NCBI GenBank assembly: GCA_026936325.1
Contig: JAPTHN010000015.1
Span: 3,808,117 to 3,872,116, forward strand
Direction of reading: 5' to 3'
From: Platynereis dumerilii
Lineage: Eukaryota > Annelida > Polychaeta > Phyllodocida > Nereididae
DNA length: 64,000 bases
Shown here: piece by piece, positions 12,101 to 24,100 of the stretch
Layout: every line of letters begins with the position of its first letter
Numbering within the stretch: position 1 is the first letter of the stretch
Translations under genes and position numbers: made by a program
The notes under the pieces: generated by a model
What the model was told of the DNA's origin: nothing
Seen by the model: the letters and a program-made list of their open reading frames with translations, nothing else
Databases searched by the model: none

Positions 12101-15100
12101 ATTTTATAGCACATGGTGTTAACATACTCAATGATCATACCATTTCTAATGATGTGGCGAAAGCTGAAAACATTCAAAGTAGCAAGAATTTAAGCATAAT
12201 GGTTTGGAATATTCAAGGCCTAGGAGATAAATTGAGTAACCAAGAATTTCTTAAACAGATTGAAAGTAATGACATTATACTATTTGTAGAAACTATGAAA
12301 TTAGACAGTTATAAACCAACATTAAAAAGTCATACATATTTTCATGTACAACGCAAATTTCAGCATCCACGCGCTCGTAAACCAGCAGGAGGTATAGGAC
12401 TACTAGTCTGTTCTAAATTGTATGAATCAGGTATTGTCAGTGTTGCTAAAAAATCTGATTTTGCTGTCTGGTTGAAAATTAGACAAAGTGGTCACCATGA
12501 CTTGTATCTGGCCGTTATTTATATCCCTCCTCTTGATTCATCGTCAACCATTTCCAGTTTTCAAGATAATAATGCATTCCACTTACTGCAGGATGAAATA
12601 ACACATTTTAGTAAAATTGGTGGCGTAGGTCTATGTGGTGATTTTAATGCACGCACAGGTAGATTGTCAGACTTCATCAATACAGTGGGAAATAGCAAAC
12701 ATAGTGTGCTTCCTAAGTATTGTGAACCAGTATCACTAATATTTCCACCCCATGATCGTCATTCTGATGATTCTAAAGTGAATAGATATGGGAGAGAGCT
12801 ATTGCAGTTATGCAAATCTAGTGATATGCGAATTATGAATGGGTATTTTGACAGGAATGTGAGCACTGGAACCTTCACTTGCTACACATCTAATGGCAAA
12901 AGCTTAATTGATTATCTTGTATGTGATGAGCAGTTTTATCAGGACTTGCATAGTTTTTGTATTGGTCCACTCAATAGTGATTCTGATCACAGGCCTCTTG
13001 TGTTTACAGTAAATGTAAGTACTGATGATGAATTCGACAATGTGCCTAACTCTATAGCTCATCATGTAAACCATGGTAGTGAAGGTAATACTGTCAAATT
13101 CTATAGGTACAAATTTCACCTTCAAACTGCTGTTCGTCTGATGCCAACATTAACAGATGATCATTGTCTGTCACTATATGATACATTTTTGGACTGCATT
13201 GTTTCTGACACAGGTGTTGATACTGCAGTTTCTGCATTATATGGACTGCTGGATACAGCTATTTCCAAAAATTTTAAAAAGAAATATTTAAGAAAATCTA
13301 TTGATACTTTTCCAAAAAATGAATGGTTTGATAGTGAGTGCAAGTTCTTGAAGAGAGAGGTAAATGATTTTAGTAAGAATAATGATTTGAATTCTTCAAC
13401 TAATCTTGAAAAATATAACACTCTTAAGAAGAAATATCGCTCCACTACACAGAGAAAAAAGCGTGAATATCAAAACAGAATTCGTACTCAGTTGAGTACA
13501 ATGGAATGTAATAATCCACAAGAATACTGGAAGTTTTGGGATAGCCTAAAGAGGAATAACAGAGTAACCTTTACCAACGATATAACACTAAGTGCTTTTG
13601 AGACTTATTTTTCAGGCATTCAGTCCCCACCAGTCACAGCTCAGCAGAAATTTGATATGCATTTTTTAAAAAGTATTGAAGAGTATATGAATACATATGA
13701 TAGCACATCAAAAACATGTCCTTTTATCACTGATGCCCCCATCACTTATCAGGAGGTAAAAATCGAACTTAGGAATCTCAAGTTGGGAAAAGCTCCTGGG
13801 ATAGATGGAATAAGTAATGAGTTTTACAAGTACTTATCTGATTATCTAACTGAGCCATTAACAGTGCTTTATAACTATATATGGGAAAGCGGTATATACC
13901 CTGAGAAATGGGCTGAAGGTATAATACAACCACTGCATAAAAAGGGAAGCCATGCTGAACCTGACAACTACCGAAAATTAACCCTAATGGCATGTATGGG
14001 CAAATTATTTGAATCAATTGTTAATAAAAGGCTAGTTTTCCAAGAGGAAGCGACTAATTCAATTGATCCACACCAGTTTGGTTTTTGTAAAGGGCGTAGG
14101 ACCAGTGATAATGTATTTATTATAGACACTTTAATGTCTTATCACAAATACAAGAAAAAGAAATTGTTTATTACATTTGTTGATTTCTCTAAAGCATTTG
14201 ACTTTGTCAGTCGGACCTTTCTGTATTATAAATTGATTAAGAAAGGCTATGGTGGAAGATTGCTTAGAGTAATACAGAGCATGTTCTCTAAATCTGGGGC
14301 TAGAGTCAGGTGGCAAGGTCAGTTAGGATCTAACATTGATAGTACCCATGGCGTCCTACAGGGAGGAATTGTCAGCCCCAAGTTGTTCAACTTATATCTG
14401 TCAGATATGAATGAGTATTTAGACCAAAATAATGGTATTGCAATTAATAATGTTACATTCACTCATCTGCTATATGCAGATGATCTGGTGTTGGTATCTG
14501 ACAGTGTAACCGGTATGCAGAAACACTTGGACGATCTTGCTGCTTACTGTAAAAAATGGCATTTGCTGATTAACTCTGAAAAGAGTAAGATAATGGTAGT
14601 ACAACCATCTCGGAGACAATTAACAAATGAAATTTCTCACAAGTTTTCGATTGACGGTGATGAGTTAGAAGTAGTGCAGTCATACAAGTATCTAGGACAT
14701 ATTATTAGTAGTACAGGCAAAATATATGACATGATGCATGATCATCTTACGTCACAAGCACAGAAGGCGATGCATGCCCTCAAAGAACATGTAAAATCCA
14801 CCGTTGGATATCTTCCAGCTAATGTTTATCTGAAAATGTTTGATTCACATATCATGCCAATTCTAGAATACCATAGTGAAATATGGTTTTCGTTGAAGGA
14901 AATAGACAAGTTAGAGAAAATACAATTACATTTTCTTAAAAACCTACTTGGTGTTAGACTCCAAACCTCCACGGTTGCTGTATTAGCTGATACTGGTAGA
15001 TTTCAATTACTATATAGACAACAAGCAGCTGCTATTAAATACTGGGAAAGATTAAAAACTGGTAACTGTGCACTCTTGCTTCGTGAGTGTCATGACATAC

Positions 15101-18100
15101 AGACTTACCTTCTTCAAAAGAAACAACCATGTTGGTTGTCAAGAATACATAAACTATTTGGAAATCTAACTGTGAACCCTAACGACAATCCCAATGTGAA
15201 TATATTGATAGCCAGACTATATGACCAGGCAAAAAGTAAAATGTTAGCGGATATTAATGACAGTAACAAAAATCCTAAACTCAGAACTTATAAACTCTTC
15301 AAAAAAGACATGCGTCTGGAGCCGTACTTAAATATGAATCTTCCTAGATGTCTTTATCAAAGCATTGCCAGGTTTCGATTGAGCTCTCACAATCTTCACA
15401 TTGAACTTGGAAGACACAAACGACCGTACATTGAGGCAGGTGAACGGCTATGCAAGAGATGCAATTCAGATCAAGTTGAAGATGAATTTCACTGTCTTAT
15501 GCGCTGTGAAAAGTGGGATATGCTTAGGACGAACCTTTTTGAAGTTGCTTCTAAAAAAATAGAGAATTTCTTAATTTTTCACCCAAAAGAACAATTTCTA
15601 AGTATATTGTGTGACAAAGATTGTGAAGTAAACTTTGCGCTTTCTAAATATTTAGCAACTGTCTTAAAAACGGACAACATAGTTTAAGGAGTTATGTAAT
15701 AACTTCACTTAAACTTGCAACGATCATGGGCGGCAAAAGGCACCAAACATGTTTATTCATGTGGTATTTGGTGGACTAAAATTCATGTGTAAATGATATT
15801 GGGAAAAAATATTCTGAATATTGCTTTAAATTAGTTTTTTCCCTGTTATTTTATACAAACTCTTTGTACATGGTTGCTGGATTTTTATTAAATTATGTTT
15901 CAATAATAGTTTATTACTTGCAAATTTAGATGTAGTTACTATTTCTGTTTGTATACATACAAATTATTATATTTTGTATATATGAATTATTATATAAATT
16001 ACTATTTCTGTTTTGTATATAAATTATGTCTCAATAATAGTTTATTACTTGTAAATTTAGATGTAGTTACTATTTTTGTTTTGTATATATATAATTCTTC
16101 TCTTTTTACTTCATTATATTTTTTCTTTTATTTTATATATATGACACATGTATCTTTATGATATTTCGTTGTCTAATAAAAGTTTATATATATATCTTCA
16201 CGAGTGGGAGTACATCTCAAAATACCACCTTACAACCATTTGGTCTTATTTATACCCCATATTGTAACTCAAAAGAAAGCTGAACTTTACTCTGATGATC
16301 AATACTCAACAGTGGCCTCAACCAATCAGAGCACAGATAGCAGCTGAACTGATGATGTCACGAGGTTGTGACGTCACCATGGCCATGACGTCACAATGGC
16401 AAACAATGCAATGACATCATCAACAATGATCAAACCATGTGGTATACAAAAAACCATTGAGTATACAACGCAATACCACATGGGATATATCCACTGCTTT
16501 TTCATGTGGTATTGTAAACATTATGGGGTATTACAAATGACTCTAGACTTTACTTCACGTCATTTCCTAATGTTAGCTACAATAGACAACTTCAGGATTC
16601 ACATTCTGTTGTGCAAACGTGCCGTATTTGCACATTTTATGGCAAGCTTAGTTGTATCTGCTTGATTCATATATTAGGCCTCAAGGCAGGATACACCCCC
16701 ACATCCTCTAGTAAACTTGGTACTCTCAGCTGAACCCCTTTTACCCTCAGACTACCCATTTTAACCTCCACCACTCTTAATTAACTAACTTCATTTACCC
16801 TCACCTTGAATGTAATTCCCCCAACTATGCTCTCAGCTTCCCCCAGCTACCCTCGCCCTCGGCTTCCATCAACTAAACTTGCCATCCCTCAACCAAACTC
16901 GGCTACTCTCAACCAAACTCAGCTTTCTTCGACCAAACTCAGCTTCCCTCAACCAAACTTGGCTTCCCTCAACAATTTAACTAAACTCTGAATCCCTCTA
17001 CTTAAGTCAGCTTCCCTCAACAATTTAACTGAACTCTGAATCCCTCTACTTAAGTCAGCTTCCCTCAACTACCCCCAGTTGCGCCATCATAAAACAGCAG
17101 TTATCCTGTAGTTTGAAGGTGCATCTTGCCTGGAGACCCTTGAGTATATTGGTCTGTGACGACAAAAATGAACAAAATTTGCAAAATATTGACTCGGCTG
17201 GGTTTGTATTATGGCAAAGATTGTCACCGGTGATCATTCCAGCGAATTACTGTGTCAGTTACTCCCTAGTATCCGGACGGGCTACAAATCCAATTATGCA
17301 ATACAGGCACATTTTCCCAATATGTACATAAATGCTAACAACATATCTTCTTACTTGGTTGCTCAGTCGATTATGTATATTAGTTCTGCTAGCCTACCAG
17401 ACTGTGTTAACAGTGCTTGTATGGCACAACATTGCCACTACTATGTTGTGTAAAAGAGCATAGATCGGAAATTCTATCTTGGTTGTAGGATTTCCAATTA
17501 TCATCCATCACCCAAAGTTGGAAGGTGATTTTCATCCAGATTGCAGGGAAATTAGTTTCCCCAACATAGTAAAACTTTTGGTCTTTAATATCCTCTAAAA
17601 TAAGTCAAATTTTGTGAAGTTTTCTAATTTCCCATCAGATAACAATGCTCGGGTATATATGCTCAAATTGCTCAGCAGCACCTTTCTGGCTGAATTATCA
17701 GAGGCCAAGCCTGCACCATTGAAGGTCCATGCTGGCATGGGTTTGAACTATGGTTGGGGAACCCAAAATTTTCGGTATACCTTTATGAGCATAATCCCAA
17801 CTGGATGTAGTTCAGATGAGATGTTAAATTGGCAGTCCCTTGTATCAGTGTCTGTGCATACAAGGCAAGTAAAAGATCCCTCACATTGGGCAAATCTGTA
17901 ACATGTTGAGGGCTCCTGCTCTCTCTCCCATCTCATCAACTCAACCCTTGTGAGCGCCCAGAACTGGGCTTAGAGGACTGCACTTACCATATCTATCTAT
18001 CTATCTATCTATCTGGGAAATGAGTTGTGGCAACATTGTCACAAGGTTGGGATTATGAAACAATCTCAATGTTGTTTTTCAGTGTGGCAACATAATTAAT

Positions 18101-21100
18101 ATCCCAGTTTGCATTTCTATGTGCCCATGGGACGAGACCTCCAACAATTAGCAACGTTGTGTTGACGTTGTGCGCCCCTTTAGGCTGTAACAAGGATGTA
18201 TCGTAGTGATGATATTTAATTATTATGCTTCCAGGTGACAACTTTTATGGACTGTACATTGGAATATCTGACAATCATACGATTCAGCACAGCTACTCCA
18301 ACACCTTGCAAACATACACCATATGCAATTACTACAGCAGAGTTATATTAAGTGGTGGAAAGGTGGACTTCCCATGTGTGTCCGGGAGTATCAATGGATC
18401 TTCTGTCGTCATACAGAAAATGGGCTTGGGCCTAATTGCATTGTGTGAGATAGAGGTTTATGAAGGTTGGTCATTTACTTACTTATTTGTCCCATATATA
18501 CACTATAGTCTGCTATCTAACCAGTTGAGCTAAAGGGCCAGCCCTACATGCCTGCTGAATTTCAGCGTGTAATTATTACAACGATCATGAATATTAAATT
18601 AACTCCCCTTCAATTTTAAAAGCTTGCAATCTAACCAGTTGAACTAAACGGCCAGCCCCAAAGCCAAGTGCTTAGGAGTAACCTAGTATACCCAATCTGC
18701 TATATTATATCCCCAAACTTCCAAGAGATTTTGGCAGTCTACAATCTCACCTCAAGGCCACCAACCACCACGAGAGGTATTCGAACAACTACATGTGTCA
18801 GCCTTACGCCAATATAACAATAACACTACTTTTGAGCCAATTGAGGGCGCTATGCTGTTTGAATGGCCAAAGGTGATGTCCATTGGCCCAAGTGATTCAA
18901 AGTAGCACGAGCAGCACGAGCAGCATGAGGGCTGCTGTGCAATCACGAGGGCTGCTGGACATGACCGAGGGCGATTCAAACAGCATAGGGCCCGAATAAA
19001 AAGTAGTGTTATTACTATTATTATCCACTTACTATGTTTTTCTGTTCTGATTTACCACCAAGGCCTGTCAATTCGAGATATGCATGAAGTTAAATGAACA
19101 AGGGCCATTATTGACTATAACAGCCCCCAGGCAGAAATCATATAATGCCCTCGTCTGGCAGCTCGGGCATTAAGTTAATGATTTCTGCCCTCAGGCCATA
19201 ACTGATTAATACCCCATAATTCATGTTACCTTTTCTCAAGATCCCTGTTTAAAAGTTGACTGCAAAAATGGAGGATCTTGCACCAATAGAGGAGTACAAT
19301 ATTATTGTGTTTGCCAACATGGCTGGACTGGGAAACTGTGCAATGAAAGTAAGTTGCGTTCAAGTTTGATAAATGTCTTAAATCTATCTATTTTCTGTAA
19401 TATTGACACTTCTTTTTAAATCACATATTGCGTGCGTATATGTAAAAGTATCGCTGGACTAAAGCATTCGAACGCACTGTCATCAAGCACATTTTGTCTT
19501 CAAATGCTACTTTTTAACTTTGTGGTCTAAAGGGGGCCCAGGCCCCCTAGCTCCCCCCCTGGATCGTCCACTTAAGACAATATCATAGTGTTGTGTTGAA
19601 ATAAACTGTTTCCTAGGTTGTTTAGATTTTAGAAAGCTTTATAATTTCATTAATTCTACCCATATCTGTAATATCTCATGTCATTTTGACTCCACAGGCA
19701 CAACATATGGATTAGCTTACATCAACTCAACAACAGAAATCTATCATACCGATTATTTGGTGGAGGTATATCCATTATTCAAAATTACTGAAGATGGTTA
19801 CTTCACTGAAGTGGAATATTCATCAAATTCACCACTGAATGGTAAGTTTGGATAAGTAGCCTTTAAAATGGACGTTGCTCGCACGCAAGCCCTAAAATTT
19901 ACAGAATTTTACAGTAGACGAATCTGAAGTGCTTACAAGAAATGCTCTTGCAGGCTGTTAGTGATGTCAGTCCCCATACTTGGCATGTTAAATGCCAATG
20001 TCTTGTATTACTCATAAAGGTGTGAATGACTCATAGCCCGTACATACCATGTTATACCATTCGACACCTCTGTAAGCCAATCATGAGCTAGTATTTCACT
20101 GCAATAAAACCCATATTCTTTGTTGTCCAGTTATCCTCCCATGGGAGAATAATACGTGAAGCTGTGAAAAACCCACAGCAACAAATGACAAGTTTCAGTT
20201 TTGTCTTATGGTATAAGCCGGTTATTCACCGCGGGATCGACAATATGTGTTTATCACAGCTCGGGCTGACGCCCTCGCTGGATAAATCACATATTGCCTC
20301 TCCCTAGGTGAATAACCTATAATAATTTCCAATTACCTCACAGGCTTCTCTATGAGTAATCAGCCTGCAAGCGCATGGTGGCCAAGAAAGTCCCAAACAT
20401 TTCACAATTTTACAAAACTGTAATAATCAGTAAAACATGTTTGATTCGAATTATCGTTTCTGATTTGAAACAAAAGAAAGATCTGCACAATGATGTGGAC
20501 AGTAACAAAACCACTTACATTGAAAAAATCATTTGATGAAGTTTTCAGATATTTACAACAAAGAAGCTTGTCCTCATGAATTTGGGGATGAGTACTGAGT
20601 AGGTACAAATCTTGCAGCAAAAAACAAAAATGTTGACTTTTTTTTTATCCTTCTTTTTTACGCAGGAGAGGCATACGTAGCCGTCTTCACACCAATATAC
20701 AACGGATCCTCCGTAGACAAGTACATTATCCGAAATGCCACCGAATTAATTGGAGATGCAGGAAACCAACAACGGGTCAAAATCAGGTCAATTTTAGGAA
20801 AAGCTGGTGATGTTTTTGGGGTCATCTATGCTAATCAGGTGAGGCAAATGTGTCTATGTCTATGTCCATGTATAGCAGCTTTAGAATAGAACAGTTTATT
20901 GACCTTTATAAATAATATTTTACATCGACATAAAAAAGCAGCTCCCCAATGCAAACGTAGGCCAAAACAGCAGCAAAGACAGAAACCAAACTTGGCACAA
21001 ATCTCAGGGTGAGCCAAGATGACATTATCAAAATGTAGAGCAAAAACCTGCTGTTTGAGCAATTTAAAAATTAACGTGCATGACTTTAAGTAGCACAGAC

Positions 21101-24100
21101 AGTGCATGGCTCCAACACAGGCACACCGGTCAAGGATATACTAAGGAGAAGAAGAAGAAGAAGGCATGGTTGACCTTTGACCCATGGAAGCCAGTCCATT
21201 TTAGTTTCTTTATATTTTTTTCCATCACAGAGGGGAACCAAAAGTGACTGGTCGAAAGCTAAAAACCTACAGAGAATGTAGAGTAAGTTTGAATGAGATT
21301 GGTGAAAAAGAGTGACCTCCAGAGTGCTAACGAGATTGCATGAAATTTTTGGGGTAAGAGCAGCTGTGCTGCTTTTAAAAAGGGGGAAAAGGAAAACATT
21401 GATGTAGTCTTATTTTCAGAAGTACTTCATCTCATATCAATAGATCTTTTTAATTAAATATCGATTTTGTGCCTCAAAGATTGGCCTAATAGCTTTAAAA
21501 CAAGTGACAACTTAAAACTGATCAGCATTTACAGTTCCTTCGGTTGTATATAATTATCATTGACAGCTGATGTATAGGTTTTCATCTAATCTGTGGATGG
21601 CTTTTTTTCACTCCCAAAAGCATTATGCGTGTGGTCTACGGGTCAAAACAATAATAATGCTTGCTAAATACATTTGACCTGATTTGTTGTAAATACAATT
21701 TTTCGCAGACACAATTTTACAAGGCCTCCACAACATCCAGGGCCATCAAGCTGAGCCAATCCGATCTGGGATTCTCTGCATCCGGATTTTCTGTGGCTGA
21801 CATCCAGACAATAAGCAGCTCTACGACGGGTTTTGTCGCTGAGCTAGATGTGCCAGTCCCTGCTATATATCCACTTTTTTACCGTGAGTAATCCATATTG
21901 TTCTTAAAAACTTCACCACAACAATACTCAGATACTTTTCTTCTTCTGTAACGCTCTTCCGTCCGTTAGGACGAAATTCTCCCTGAAAGTAGCGAGGAGT
22001 CACCCTACGCTGCCGGCTTTAATTGTTTTCAGCGGTTTTGTCTACTGTAGGGCTTCTTGAAAGTGGATGACTTGTGAAAAATTGTTGACTGGGCTTTCAA
22101 AGTTCAAAATGGCATTCGTTGCTAAGTGCCAGAAAAAGGCCTCCGCCGATTCTTGAAATTTCTTTGTTTTCAGTGCCTCCAATTGTCACAATTCATAGCA
22201 GAAGACGATCACGAAGTCTAAACTGCTTTAGGCAACACACTTTGATGTTACAAGACCCGAATAATTCATAAAGTCAGTAGAAAAACATCTGCTGAATTTG
22301 TTGACATGTCGTCATGATGAACTTCGCCAGATACTTTTAACCTTAATTGCATAATAATTGGGGACTTCGAACTGGTGGGATCACATAGTTATGTTGCTTT
22401 TTACCTTCAGCGAACGAAGTTCGAAGAAGGTATTGTTATCACTTTGGTAAAATGTTGTCCGTCCGCCGGGCGGGCGTCCGGGCGGTCGGGCGTCCGGGCG
22501 GTCGGGCGTCCGGGCGGCGGGCGGATAGATAGTTTCCGGGCCAGAACTCGGGCCCTATTGCATGTACATAGATGAAATTTGGTACACATATAGCCCATAT
22601 GGTCTGGTTGTGCCTTTTGATGGTCTGATTGATGGATAATCCATACTTTTTGAAATATTAAACAAAAAGATAAAAAATTATTTTTTTCGTTTCCGGATCA
22701 AGACTCGGTCACTATCGCATTTACATGGATGACATTTGGTACACATATAGCCTATGTAGTCCAATTGTGCCTTTTGACGGTCTGATTGATGGGTATTCTA
22801 TAGTTTTTGAAATATTGAGAAAAAATAATAAAAACAATTTTTTTTCATTTCTGGCCCGAAACTTGCCCAGTATTGCATGTACATGGATGCCATTTCATAC
22901 ACATATCACCTATATGATGCTGTTGTGCCTTTTGATGGTGTGATTCATGGTCATTCTATACTTTTTGAAATATTGACAAAACATATTGCAAATTATAATT
23001 TTTGGTTTCTGGTCCAAAACTTAGCCTCTCTTGGATGTACCTTGACAAAAATTCATCCACATATTGCCTATAAAGATCTTTCACTGGTCTCATTGATAGG
23101 TAGTTTTAACACTTTTTAAATATTTAGAAAAAAATTGAAAAATATAAATTAATATACTTATTGGTTTTCGACCCACAGCTCATAACCTATTCCCTGTACA
23201 TGTATGAAACTGCAACATAATATGTGTAAATTTGTCTAGTTCAGCCTTTCCATGGTTTTACATACCCTGGCAGGCAGGCGGGCAGATGGTAGGGCAGCGG
23301 GTATATAGATAATTTCAGGCCAAGATTTGGCCACGATTGCATTATACCAATTTTGTCAACATCGCTTTTATGACTTTACAGATGTCTTTCGCTGAAGGTT
23401 TGCTGCTGCGCAGCCTATGTTTCAATAAGAGATTGATCCTCTAGGAATGTACTGCAAAGTTGAATGATTTAAGACTTCTGAATATCTATATCAAATGCTA
23501 AAATAGCGATCAAGAGAGCCCGGGTTGCATATCTTTTAATGAAGTGTTCAAAGTCGTCCAAGCCTGTTGAAACTCATGATTGTCCTGAATTTCAAGGCGT
23601 CACAACAACCTGAATATAATTTTATTGGTAATCTTTGGCCAGCAGTGAGCCTAAAATTATTATATGGATGTGCAAATTGAGTCAAATATAAAACAACCGT
23701 GCAGCTGAACATATCATGCAAATTGTTGCATTGTGAAATGTCTTCCTTTTCCTTTCAGCTGCCTCTCTGGGGGAATGCTACAGAAACCCATGTTACAATT
23801 CCGGTTCTTGTGTGCACAATGACAGTGCAGGGTTCCAATGTTTGTGCCATGAGGGGTTCTATGGAGACGCCTGTCAATTCGGTTTGTAAAATTCACCATT
23901 TTAATTTTACAAACTGGTCAAGTGAACAATTACATTTTTACTCTGTAGTGTAGATGTTGGTGATATCATTCCAAGGGGCACACAACGTAAACACAATCTA
24001 AACACAATGTTGCTAATTGGTGGAGGGCTCGTCTACTGGTCACATAGAAATGTATGGAAGAAATATTGATGCCACAACGTGAACACAATGTTGAGATATT

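Larger units (their letters stand above)
10046..16198 (+). mobile_element. Full-length LINE (non-LTR retrotransposon) with NADAR-SGNH ORF1
   Basis: The element has a short 5' UTR, ORF1 (10162-11682), an inter-ORF region, ORF2 (to 15687) and an AT-rich 3' UTR ending in aataaaagttta and a TA-rich tail. ORF2 has an APE-type endonuclease and a reverse transcriptase, which place it among the APE LINEs. The esterase-like part of ORF1 and the C-terminal Cys/His motif favour the CR1/L2 side of the tree, but the clade is not certain. The boundaries are approximate: a candidate 8-bp target duplication, cacgagtg, occurs at 10061-10068 and 16199-16206. Long open frames in both ORFs suggest recent insertion. 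It lies sense-oriented in an intron of the receptor gene. Confidence 0.85.

Noticed and set aside
10046-16198. Reading the LINE and inverted arms as one TIR DNA transposon
   Set aside because: ORF2 is a clear APE-LINE endonuclease/reverse transcriptase and no transposase is present; a nested insertion is simpler.
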